DNA from: Chloroflexota bacterium
Lineage (GTDB): Bacteria > Chloroflexota > Chloroflexia > Thermomicrobiales > UBA6265
Length of the DNA: 15,893 bases
Direction of reading: 5' to 3'
NCBI GenBank assembly: GCA_023392645.1
Contig: JAEVYR010000447.1
Coordinates: 1 to 15,893 of the forward strand
Shown here one piece after another: positions 5,813 through 12,586 of the stretch (position 1 is the first letter of the stretch; every line of letters begins with the position of its first letter). Made by a program: the position numbers and the translations under genes. The notes under the pieces were generated by a model that saw nothing but the letters and a program-made list of their open reading frames with translations, did not search any database and was not told the origin of the DNA.

Positions 5813-7939
5813 ATGGCACGGAGCATCTACATCTCCTCCGCCGAGGGCAACACCGGCAAATCGACCATCGCGCTCGGCCTGATCGAGGCAGTGAAGCGCT
5901 CGGGTCGCACGATCGGCCTGTTCCGGCCGGTCTCCCGCAGCGAGGATCAATCCGACTACATCCTCGATTTCCTGCTGGAGCACCTCTGGATGCCCGGGCC
6001 GGCGTCGAGCTACGTCGGCGCGACCTACGGCGAGGTCCACGCCGACCCGGAAGCCGCGCTGTCGCAGATCGTGGTGCGCTACAAGCAGCTCGAGCCGGAA
6101 TACGACGTGATGATCATCCTCGGCTCGGATTACACCGATGTCGCCACTCCCACCGAGCTCGCCTTCAACGCCCGCGTGGCCACCAACCTCGGCGCGCCGG
6201 TACTGCTGGTGCTGGGAGGCCGCGGCCACGACGAGAACACCCCGGCCAACACCCAGGTCATCGCCGGACCGGCCCGCACGCCGGAAGAGATGTTCCAGGC
6301 AACCGAGATCGCCCTCGCCGAGCTGGCAGAGGAACATGCCCAGCTCCTTGCCGTGATCGCCAACCGGGTCGACGGCGAGCGGATCGACGAGGTCATCGCC
6401 GCCATCGCGCGCGCCGTCGCCGGTGTGGGCGACATTCCGGTCTGGGCCCTGCCGGAGGACCCGGTCCTGGTCGCACCGACCCTGCGCGCACTCTGCGAGG
6501 CTCTTGACGGCCGGCTGTACCGCGGAGATCCGGATTTGCTCGACCGCGAGGCGTTGAGCGTGGTCGTGTCAGGCATGTCGATGGAGAACGTGCTGCGCCG
6601 GCTCGAACCGGATGCGGCGGTGATCGTGCCAGGCGATCGCTCCGAGGTATTGCTGGCGCTGACGATGGCGCACGAGGCACAGACGTTCCCGCCGCTCGCG
6701 GGCATCATCATGAACGGCGGTTTCGCGGTCTCCCCCGTGATCGAGCGACTCATCGCCGGCGTGGCCAGCGACATGCCCATCGTCGCCACCGACCTCAACA
6801 CCTTCGAAACCGTCTTGCGCGTTACCCGCACGCGCGGGAGACTGGCCGCCGACTCGCAGCGCAAGACCGACATCGCCCTCGCCCTCTTCGACGAGCAGGT
6901 CGATGGCGATCGCCTGCTGGCGCTGCTCGATGTCGCTCGCGACGACATCGTCACGCCGCTCATGTTCGAATTCCGCCTGCTGGAACGCGCCCGATCCGAG
7001 CCGAAGCACATCGTCTTGCCGGAGGGCGAGGACGACCGCATCCTGCGCGCGGCCAGCACGCTGCTTCAGCGCCAGGCGGCGAACCTGACCATCCTCGGCG
7101 ACGAAGAGGAGATACGCGACCGCGCCGCCCGTCTCGGCGCCGACATTTCGGACGCAACGATCCTGAGCCCGACCGACCCGGAGCTGCGCGAGCGATTCGC
7201 GGCAACCTATGCCGAGCTGCGCGCCCACAAGGGCGTCACGCTGGAGCAGGCGCGCGACATCGTCACCGATGTCTCCTACTTCGGCACGATGATGGTGCAC
7301 GAAGGCATGGCCGACGGCATGGTCTCCGGCGCGACGCACACGACGGCGCACACGATCCGGCCGGCGTTCGAAGTGATCAAGACCGAGCCGGGCGTCTCGA
7401 TCGTCTCCAGCGTCTTCTTCATGTGCCTGGAGGACCGCGTGCTGGTCTACGGCGACTGCGCGGTCAACCCGAACCCGACCGCGGAGCAATTGGCCGACAT
7501 CGCGATCTCGTCGGCGCAGACGGCCAGGCGGTTCGGCGTCGAGCCGCGCGTCGCGATGCTCTCCTACTCCACCGGCGAGTCGGGCACCGGCACCGACGTC
7601 GAGAAGGTTCGCACCGCGACCGAGCTGGTCGAGGAGCGTGCGCCGGAGCTGCCGGTGGACGGACCGATCCAGTACGACGCCGCCGCCGACGCCACCGTGG
7701 CGCGCGCGAAGATGCCCCAATCGGAGGTGGCGGGCCGCGCGACGGTGTTCATCTTTCCCGACCTCAACACCGGCAACAACACCTACAAGGCGGTTCAGCG
7801 CAGTGCCGGGGCGGTCGCGATCGGACCGGTGCTGCAGGGATTGCGCAAGCCGATCAACGACCTCTCGCGCGGGGCGCTGGTCAAGGACATCGTCAACACC
7901 GTCGCGATCACCGTGATCCAGGCGCAGGAGCAGGCATGA
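5813..7939 (+). CDS. pta: Phosphate acetyltransferase, long form with N-terminal P-loop and DRTGG domains
   Basis: A 708-residue enzyme that interconverts acetyl-CoA + phosphate and acetyl phosphate + CoA. The domain order matches the long (E. coli-like, about 714 aa) class. First is an N-terminal dethiobiotin-synthetase-like P-loop domain with AEGNTGKST (10-18). Next is a DRTGG domain at about 245-355 (SGMSMENVLRRL, IIMNGGF). Last is the catalytic PTA_PTB domain at about 385-705 with SYFGTMMVHEGMADGMVSGA (488-507), SYSTGESGTGTD (584-595), and FPDLNTGNNTYKAVQRSAGA (648-667). The N-terminal domains in E. coli Pta mediate allosteric control by NADH and pyruvate. Here they appear intact, so regulation is plausible. 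The start ATG 5813 has an excellent GGGAGG site. The stop overlaps the ackA start by ATGA, making pta-ackA one translational unit. Confidence 0.96.
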   Translation: MARSIYISSAEGNTGKSTIALGLIEAVKRSGRTIGLFRPVSRSEDQSDYILDFLLEHLWMPGPASSYVGATYGEVHADPEAALSQIVVRYKQLEPEYDVMIILGSDYTDVATPTELAFNARVATNLGAPVLLVLGGRGHDENTPANTQVIAGPARTPEEMFQATEIALAELAEEHAQLLAVIANRVDGERIDEVIAAIARAVAGVGDIPVWALPEDPVLVAPTLRALCEALDGRLYRGDPDLLDREALSVVVSGMSMENVLRRLEPDAAVIVPGDRSEVLLALTMAHEAQTFPPLAGIIMNGGFAVSPVIERLIAGVASDMPIVATDLNTFETVLRVTRTRGRLAADSQRKTDIALALFDEQVDGDRLLALLDVARDDIVTPLMFEFRLLERARSEPKHIVLPEGEDDRILRAASTLLQRQAANLTILGDEEEIRDRAARLGADISDATILSPTDPELRERFAATYAELRAHKGVTLEQARDIVTDVSYFGTMMVHEGMADGMVSGATHTTAHTIRPAFEVIKTEPGVSIVSSVFFMCLEDRVLVYGDCAVNPNPTAEQLADIAISSAQTARRFGVEPRVAMLSYSTGESGTGTDVEKVRTATELVEERAPELPVDGPIQYDAAADATVARAKMPQSEVAGRATVFIFPDLNTGNNTYKAVQRSAGAVAIGPVLQGLRKPINDLSRGALVKDIVNTVAITVIQAQEQA
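7926..7930 (+). promoter_or_regulatory. Ribosome binding site of ackA inside the end of pta
   Basis: AGGAG five bases before ATG 7936. It supports the short start at the ATGA overlap over the long open frame reaching back to 7423, which is only a shadow of pta. Confidence 0.6.
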
Positions 7940-9123
7940 GCGTCGTCCTCGTCGTCAACTCCGGCTCGTCGTCGATCAAGTACCAGATCATCGATCCCCA
8001 GACGGAGGAACGCCTCGCGAAGGGACTGATCGAGCGGGTCGGTACCGATCGAGGTCGCGTGATCCACGCCGGCCCGGACGGAAAGAAGCACGAATTCGAG
8101 CGGCCGGTGCTCGACCACGTCGCCGGATTCGAGGCAATGCTGGACGCGTGCGCGCGGTACGGTCCCGACCTCGACGCGATCCCGATCGTCGCCGTCGGGC
8201 ACCGGGTGGTGCAGGGCGGCTCGCGCTTCGTCCAGCCAACACTGATCACCGACACGGTCATCGCCACCATCGAGGAATTGAGCCCGCTGGCGCCGCTGCA
8301 CAACCCGCCCAACCTGCTCGGCATCCGCGCCGCCCGCGCGACCTTCCCGGACCTGCCGCACGTCGCCGTCTTCGACACGGCCTTCCACCGCTCCTTGCCA
8401 CCGGAGGCGTACACCTACGCCATCGACGCCAACCTCGCCGCCGAGCACCGCATCCGCCGCTACGGCTTCCACGGCACCTCGCACAAGTTCGTCTCCGAGC
8501 GGGCCGCCGAGCTGCTCGGCCGGCCACTCGACACGGTGAACACGATCGTGCTGCACATCGGCAACGGCGTCTCGGCCTGCGCGGTGCGCGGCGGCCTGTC
8601 GATCGACACCTCGATGGGGATGACGCCGCTGGAGGGGCTGGTGATGGGCACACGCAGCGGCGATATCGACCCAGGCATCCTCTTTCACCTGAGCCGGCGG
8701 GACGGGATGACGATGGCGCAGATGGACGATCTGCTCAACCGGCGAAGTGGGCTGCTGGGCATGACCGGAAGCTCCGACATGCGCGATGTGCTGGCCTCGG
8801 CGAATCGGAGCGAGCCGCGGGCGGAGCGTGCCGTCGATGTCTATTGCCACCGGATACGCCATTACGTAGGCGCGTACTACGCGCAGCTCGGCCGCCTCGA
8901 CGCGATCGCGTTCACGGCCGGCGTCGGCGAGAACGCGCCGGAGATTCGGGCGCGGTCGCTGGCCGGGCTGGAACCGATGGGGATCGTCGTCGACCCGGAT
9001 CGCAACGCCGCCCCCGGCAACGAGGGCCGCATCTCCGCCGACGAGTCGGCCGTCGCCGTCCTCGTGATTCCCACCAACGAAGAGCTCGAAATCGCCCGCC
9101 AGACAATGGCGACGGTTGAGTGA
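7936..9123 (+). CDS. ackA: Acetate kinase
   Basis: A 395-residue ASKHA-fold kinase of normal length, catalysing acetyl phosphate + ADP to acetate + ATP and the reverse. The signatures are present throughout: VLVVNSGSSSIKYQI (4-18, N8 at the phosphate site), GHRVVQGG (88-95, R90), VFDTAFH (145-151, D147), YGFHGTSHK (176-184, H179), HIGNGVSACAV (207-217), MGTRSGDIDPG (237-247, R240), FTAGVGENAPEIR (326-338) and TNEE (380-383). The residue numbers correspond well to the Methanosarcina thermophila catalytic residues R91, D148, H180 and R241. One variation is Q93, where most family members have histidine (HRVVHGG). ATG 7936 overlaps the pta stop. With Pta it forms the acetate-forming or acetate-activating pathway; it could also handle propionate. 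Confidence 0.97.
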   Translation: MSVVLVVNSGSSSIKYQIIDPQTEERLAKGLIERVGTDRGRVIHAGPDGKKHEFERPVLDHVAGFEAMLDACARYGPDLDAIPIVAVGHRVVQGGSRFVQPTLITDTVIATIEELSPLAPLHNPPNLLGIRAARATFPDLPHVAVFDTAFHRSLPPEAYTYAIDANLAAEHRIRRYGFHGTSHKFVSERAAELLGRPLDTVNTIVLHIGNGVSACAVRGGLSIDTSMGMTPLEGLVMGTRSGDIDPGILFHLSRRDGMTMAQMDDLLNRRSGLLGMTGSSDMRDVLASANRSEPRAERAVDVYCHRIRHYVGAYYAQLGRLDAIAFTAGVGENAPEIRARSLAGLEPMGIVVDPDRNAAPGNEGRISADESAVAVLVIPTNEELEIARQTMATVE

Positions 9124-9133
9124 AGTAGCGGCG

Positions 9134-9192
9134 CCATCGTCATCCCGTCGGCCCGCACCTGGGCGCGGTTTCGTCAACCAAACCGACGATGG
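9134..9192. repeat. Nested inverted repeat between ackA and the convergent pseudouridine synthase gene
   Basis: An outer perfect 8-bp inverted repeat (CCATCGTC at 9134-9141 and GACGATGG at 9185-9192) encloses two small hairpins, GCCC/GGGC (9151-9164) and GGTT/AACC (9167-9179). Read as RNA on either strand this could fold as a three-way junction. It begins 11 bases after the ackA stop and lacks a T-tract, so it is not a classical terminator. Confidence 0.4.
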
Positions 9193-9270
9193 TCAGCAGG
9201 AATGAGCGTCGGCGGGCACGCCATCTCGGACTGACGTCGATTCCAGACGCAGGGGATCGGTCATCGAAGG

Positions 9271-9299
9271 GCGCGGCGAACCCGCGCACTTGGGCGCGG
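9271..9299. repeat. Three-arm inverted repeat forming two mutually exclusive hairpins
   Basis: GCGCGG (9271-9276), CCGCGC (9282-9287) and GCGCGG (9294-9299). The middle arm is perfectly complementary to both outer arms, with 5- and 6-base loops. It lies right after the TAG stop (9304-9302) of the minus-strand pseudouridine synthase gene. A transcription-end or 3'-protective element is the simplest reading, although no T-run follows. Confidence 0.45.
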
Positions 9300-9301
9300 C
9301 T

Positions 9302-10096
9302 CTACGAATTGGTGGTGTTGACGCTCGCCAGGAGCGCGACGAAGTCCGCATTCGGCACGGGCAGCGCCGCACGGAACTCCGCGTCGGGGGACGCCTCGAC
9401 CGTGATTCGACCGGTGCCATCCGGCGCGTCGAAGGCGAGTCGCCAGGCGTGGAGCAGCGTCCTTCCAGCGGCCTCGCCCTTCGACGCGAAGAGCGGATCG
9501 CCGACGATCGGGTGGCCGATCCAGGCCAGGTGCACCCGGATTTGGTGCCGGCGTCCGCTTTCTGGCTGGACCGCGAGCAGCGCGATCTGGTCCGATTGCC
9601 ACAGCCGCTCGAATCGGGTCAGCGACGGGTAGACACGATCGCCGGTTGCCTCGCTGGACAGGGACCATCGGCTTGCGCTGGCGTCGAATGCGATCGCCTC
9701 CCGCTGATCGGCGACCCGGACGCGGTTCTTGCGCCCGGTCGTCAGCGGCAGGTCGATCTCGCCGCAATCGGGCACGTCACCGGATCGCACGGCACAGAGA
9801 TAGGTCTTCTCGACCGTCCGCTGGTTGAACTGCCGCGCCAGCGCCGCATGGCCAGCGGCCGTCTTCGCCAGCAGAATCACCCCGGACGTGACCGTGTCGA
9901 TGCGATGGACGGGGCGCAGATTCTCTCCGGCCGCCCGGGCCAGCGCGAGCAGGTCGTCAGCAGCGTTGTCACCGACAACCGCCAGCCCGGCCGGCTTGTT
10001 CAGCGCAAGCAGGTCGGCGGACTCGAACACCGTCCAGTCCGCGCGGCGCGCTCGCCAGATCTCTTGCGGATCGCCGCCCGCGCTATCCCTCACCAT
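9302..10096 (-). CDS. RluA-family pseudouridine synthase (no S4 domain)
   Basis: A 264-residue pseudouridine synthase that would isomerise specific uridines in rRNA or tRNA. It has LNKPAGL (32-38), the catalytic HRIDTVTSGV (64-73, aspartate D67; family consensus HRLDxxTSG), EKTYL (96-100) and the C-terminal motif SGRRHQIRVHL (180-190) followed by HPIVGDPLF (195-203). There is no N-terminal S4 RNA-binding domain, as in RluA and TruC rather than RluC or RluD, so the target position cannot be assigned. ATG 10096 has GAGG seven bases upstream and overlaps the end of the membrane-protein gene (TGA 10092-10090). GTG 10093 would give an exact GTGA overlap. It is the third gene of the padR operon, an unusual setting for an RNA-modification enzyme. 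Confidence 0.9.
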   Translation of the reverse strand: MVRDSAGGDPQEIWRARRADWTVFESADLLALNKPAGLAVVGDNAADDLLALARAAGENLRPVHRIDTVTSGVILLAKTAAGHAALARQFNQRTVEKTYLCAVRSGDVPDCGEIDLPLTTGRKNRVRVADQREAIAFDASASRWSLSSEATGDRVYPSLTRFERLWQSDQIALLAVQPESGRRHQIRVHLAWIGHPIVGDPLFASKGEAAGRTLLHAWRLAFDAPDGTGRITVEASPDAEFRAALPVPNADFVALLASVNTTNS

Positions 10097-11130
10097 GCTC
10101 GTGCCTCGCTCGCTCGCGTGACGCGATGTCGCGTTCGATAGCCATTGATCCCCTCCCACGCACTCCAAGCCGACACCAAGATCACGCCGAGGATCAGCAG
10201 GCGCTCGAACGCGGTGCCCACCAGCCAGTCAGCCGTGTCACCGCTGAAGGCCACCGCGATCTCCGGGTTGACGAGCCCCCACCGCAGGGCGGCGACCACG
10301 GCGACGCCGATCCACACTGCGTCCAGAACGAGCTCGGTGACCACGAGCTGCCTGATCCAGTGACCGACAGCATATTTCAGGATCTCGAACACGGCGGTCA
10401 CGATCACGATGCCGAGTGTGAGGAACCAAAAGGCGTCGGGAATGCCGGGATTGACGAATGGCACGACGGTGTCGTCCGGATAGCCGGGGGCGCGGAGCGA
10501 GTCGTCGACCCGCATGAACGCGTCGACACCCCGCTGGTGCTGAAGCACGAGCACGACAGCCAGCACCGCCGAGGTGGCGAAACCCCAGATGGCATCGCCA
10601 ATCGAAATCTGCCGCACCGGAGCCGCATCCGGCAGGTCGGTCACGGTCCATCCCTCGCCCGATGTTTCGGCTTCGGGCTGCATGCGCTCGTAGATCGCGA
10701 ACCCAGCCGTCACCCAGAACACGACCTGCGTCGCGAAAAGCAGCGTCGTCCCGAGGGCGCCGGGCACGGCCTGGATCAGCGCCGTGCCGGTGTCGCTGTC
10801 CGAGCTCAGCACCTTTTCGGCGTAGACGATTGCCGCGATCAACGGCACGAGCCAGGCCAGGAGGTTCTTCAGCAGGCTCACATAGTCGTAAAAGTGGCGC
10901 GGTCCAATCAGGTACCGTGGCCCGTCGTCGAAGCGCGCGGCAAGCCGACGGGGATCGCCCAGCTCCTCCAGCGCATGAGTCGTGGCGATGTCGGGTCTCT
11001 CGCTCTGATCGATGCGACCGTCGATCAGCTCCGCGATCATGGCGCGCATGTCGCGCTCGACATCGACGCGCGACGCGTTCGGCACGCCGGTCATCGCCAC
11101 CTCGATGTAGCGGTCAATCATCGTCGTCAT
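10090..11130 (-). CDS. Multi-pass membrane protein with N-terminal HAAS domain, PadR partner
   Basis: A 346-residue protein. The first about 80 residues form a helical domain (IDRYIEVAM at 5-13, then VDVERDMRAMIAELIDGRI at 22-40 and LEELGDPRRLAARF at 54-67). This is the pattern of HAAS domains, which are encoded next to PadR regulators. About six hydrophobic segments follow (roughly 86-105, 125-146, 178-196, 232-252, 265-283 and 305-325), so it sits in the cytoplasmic membrane. Its specific function is unknown; HAAS-linked membrane proteins are thought to act in signalling or transport. ATG 11130 was chosen because it overlaps the padR stop as ATGA and has GAGGAG (plus-strand 11138-11143) at 7 bases. 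ATG 11136 is too close to that site. Confidence 0.8.
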   Translation of the reverse strand: MTTMIDRYIEVAMTGVPNASRVDVERDMRAMIAELIDGRIDQSERPDIATTHALEELGDPRRLAARFDDGPRYLIGPRHFYDYVSLLKNLLAWLVPLIAAIVYAEKVLSSDSDTGTALIQAVPGALGTTLLFATQVVFWVTAGFAIYERMQPEAETSGEGWTVTDLPDAAPVRQISIGDAIWGFATSAVLAVVLVLQHQRGVDAFMRVDDSLRAPGYPDDTVVPFVNPGIPDAFWFLTLGIVIVTAVFEILKYAVGHWIRQLVVTELVLDAVWIGVAVVAALRWGLVNPEIAVAFSGDTADWLVGTAFERLLILGVILVSAWSAWEGINGYRTRHRVTRASEARAW

Positions 11131-11477
11131 CGGCATTCTCCTCGGGACAGGAGGGTCGTCAGGCTCGCGTTGAGCTGGCCCCACGCTTCCGCAAGATGGG
11201 CCAGTGTCGCCGCGCCCTGCTCGCTCGTTCGGTAGTACTTGCGCGGCCGGTCGGCGCTGGTGTCCCACTCGCTCGTCAGCAGACCCTGCTTTTCCAGCCG
11301 CCGCAGTAGCGGATAGAGCGTGTTGGCGTCGACGTCGATGCCGGCGCCGCCGAGCTCTTCCAGCAGCGCGTAGCCGTATCCGGGTTTCTGGAGCGTGGCC
11401 AGCACGGCCATCACGACCGTTCCGCGTCTCAGTTCCTGGAGATGGGTCACCAGCATGGCGTCGCCGTCGGTTCTCAT
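11127..11477 (-). CDS. PadR-family transcriptional regulator
   Basis: A 116-residue winged-helix regulator with the classic PadR core: LRRGTVVMAVLATL (17-30), GYGYALLEEL (33-42), the recognition-helix region VDANTLYPLLRRLEKQGLL (49-67), and the wing RPRKYYRTSEQG (78-89). A C-terminal helix for dimerisation follows (LAHLAEAWGQLNASL). PadR proteins are usually repressors released by a ligand, and autoregulate the operon they begin. That fits here: an inverted repeat spans the promoter just upstream, and a HAAS membrane protein follows with ATGA overlap. The start is ATG 11477. ATG 11456 is an alternative that trims seven residues. No good Shine-Dalgarno precedes 11477, and the predicted -10 box would place the transcript start at or near the ATG, so a leaderless mRNA is possible. 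Confidence 0.9.
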   Translation of the reverse strand: MRTDGDAMLVTHLQELRRGTVVMAVLATLQKPGYGYALLEELGGAGIDVDANTLYPLLRRLEKQGLLTSEWDTSADRPRKYYRTSEQGAATLAHLAEAWGQLNASLTTLLSRGECR

Positions 11478-11483
11478 GGTCCC

Positions 11484-11513
11484 ACGATAGTGTGTATCGC
11501 ACAGTATAGTCAA
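11484..11513 (-). promoter_or_regulatory. Candidate padR promoter with embedded PadR operator
   Basis: On the minus strand, TTGACT (11513-11508) and TATCGT (11489-11484) are 18 bases apart. Filling the space between them is an inverted repeat, on the plus strand ATAGTGTG (11487-11494), TATCG, CACAGTAT (11500-11507), with 15 of 16 arm bases symmetric. A dimer bound here would block RNA polymerase, as expected for an autorepressed padR operon. An alternative -10 box is TATACT (11510-11505), also covered by the repeat. Confidence 0.5.
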
Positions 11514-11568
11514 GACAACATTACTGTTTGATCATGGCATTGGTGCAGAAATCACGAGCGACGGCGGA

Positions 11569-11590
11569 CACCGGACGACGTGTGCCGGTG
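11569..11590. repeat. Short inverted repeat upstream of padR
   Basis: CACCGG (11569-11574) and CCGGTG (11585-11590), perfect 6-bp arms with a 10-base loop, between the padR promoter and the terminator-like hairpin. No function can be assigned. The 165 bp from 11514 to 11679 otherwise holds no gene. Confidence 0.3.
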
Positions 11591-11612
11591 CTCGGTCCCT
11601 GCCGCGCTGGAA

Positions 11613-11637
11613 ACGGCCCGCCTCGAGGGCGGGCCGT
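11613..11637 (-). terminator. GC-rich hairpin terminator downstream of the DinB-like gene
   Basis: A perfect 10-bp stem (ACGGCCCGCC at 11613-11622 and its complement at 11628-11637) with a 5-base loop. It lies 42 bp beyond the stop of the minus-strand DinB-like gene. On that strand the stem is followed by TTTCC, a very short T-run. It likely ends that transcript and insulates padR from read-through. Confidence 0.55.
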
Positions 11638-11679
11638 ACTGGCGTTTCATAATTTCTCGCTAAGGTCCTCTGGACGAAC

Positions 11680-12357
11680 TCACGAGTGGCTGCCGGTGAG
11701 GTCCTTGTCCTCCATCTCCCAGGCGTGGTCCAAAGTGTGGAATGCGATGTGCCTTATGAGGTAGGAGAGCTCCCACTTCTTCGCCTTGCGGCCCTCGGTG
11801 TTGTAGGTCTTGATGGCCTCGACGAGATCCTCGCGGTACTGTTGTCGCGCTCCCGGCTCAAGGATCTGCTCCAACGTATAGTCCACACCAATCCCGCTCG
11901 CCCAGTCTCGCTCGTTGGCGAGGATGTGGCGGACGATCTGATCACGATCTCGACCGCCGCCCCGCGGCCCCTTCTTCAGCTCGGGCGAGACGCGCGCGGC
12001 CACATCGTCAAAGAACTGCCAGCACGCCCAGAGCAGCTTCAGCCGGCGCTCCAGGTCGTCCACCTCCATCGCACTGCTGTCCAGCGGAGACGGCGCGAAT
12101 GAGATACCCCAGAAGTCCGTTGAGCCTGTCCCCTCGTAGCGATCCACAATTTCCACTGCGTTCTGCCGATCGAACTCGGTCGCCAGGCCGGCTCGCTCCG
12201 CGATCGGCCGATACCGACTCCGATACTGCTCGAACGACTCCAGGGCGACCTCTTCGACTTTTCCGCCGCGGTTCCAGCCTGGCCAATCCCATGCATAGGC
12301 CACGACTCTCTTGCCCTTCTTGCCGACCTCGATATTCACGCGCACCGGGTTGGCCAC
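11680..12357 (-). CDS. DinB-like four-helix protein with an extra N-terminal domain
   Basis: A 225-residue protein. Residues 17-80 form a small domain with VVAYAWDWPGWNRGGK (18-33) and EIVDRYEGTGSTDF (69-82). I recall similar sequences as a conserved N-terminal segment in DinB-type proteins of Chloroflexota-like bacteria, but I know no function for it. Residues 100-218 form a helical bundle with RHILANERDW (143-152) and RHIAFHTLDHAWEMED (202-217). Histidines H144, H203, H207 and H211 are candidate metal ligands, as in the DinB/YfiT superfamily of thiol-dependent or metal-binding enzymes. The start is GTG 12357, with GGAAGG (plus-strand 12365-12370) seven bases upstream. It is monocistronic by position, divergent from the catalase-like operon, and followed by a strong hairpin. 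The substrate is unknown. Confidence 0.75.
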   Translation of the reverse strand: MANPVRVNIEVGKKGKRVVAYAWDWPGWNRGGKVEEVALESFEQYRSRYRPIAERAGLATEFDRQNAVEIVDRYEGTGSTDFWGISFAPSPLDSSAMEVDDLERRLKLLWACWQFFDDVAARVSPELKKGPRGGGRDRDQIVRHILANERDWASGIGVDYTLEQILEPGARQQYREDLVEAIKTYNTEGRKAKKWELSYLIRHIAFHTLDHAWEMEDKDLTGSHS

Positions 12358-12364
12358 GACCGCA

Positions 12365-12370
12365 CCTTCC
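12365..12370 (-). promoter_or_regulatory. Ribosome binding site of the DinB-like gene
   Basis: GGAAGG on the minus strand with a 7-base spacer to GTG 12357. It supports the GTG start. Confidence 0.55.
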
Positions 12371-12425
12371 AGTTCACATCGTCATGTTCAATTCCACGAA
12401 ACGAACCAAATCGTACCATGTGATG

Positions 12426-12452
12426 CGTCCCGTTCCGTCCCTGCCGGGGACG
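12426..12452. repeat. Palindrome with duplicated CGTCCC arm in the divergent control region
   Basis: A perfect inverted repeat, CGTCCC (12436-12441) and GGGACG (12447-12452) with a 5-base spacer, is preceded ten bases earlier by another CGTCCC (12426-12431). It lies in the 229-bp divergent region between the DinB-like gene and the catalase-like operon, so it could be an operator for either. The rest of that region shows no promoter I could call with confidence. Confidence 0.35.
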
Positions 12453-12573
12453 TGACCAAGCCTGCCTCGACCACTCCCCCGCGTCTCAATCGACGCTTAT
12501 GGCATGAACTCTGCGAAGACCTGCCCGTAAACGCGATCTCGACCGTTACGTCGCCGATCGCAATCGCGAGAAT

Positions 12574-12578
12574 AGGAG
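12574..12578 (+). promoter_or_regulatory. Ribosome binding site of the catalase-like gene
   Basis: AGGAG eight bases before GTG 12587. It decides the start; the open frame continues back to 12311 but crosses the divergent gene's start and has no family resemblance. Confidence 0.65.
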
Positions 12579-12586
12579 ACACGAGC

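Noticed and set aside
6569..7720. Minus-strand open frame of 383 codons inside pta
   Set aside because: It is the antisense shadow of the unmistakable Pta catalytic domain, with composition rich in Arg, Asp and Val and no recognisable motif.
12390..12430. Possible ECF-sigma promoter (GAAC ... CGTC) upstream of the catalase-like gene
   Set aside because: The spacing between the two elements is about 19 bases, longer than usual for this promoter class, the first G of GGAAC is missing, and no ECF sigma gene is nearby.
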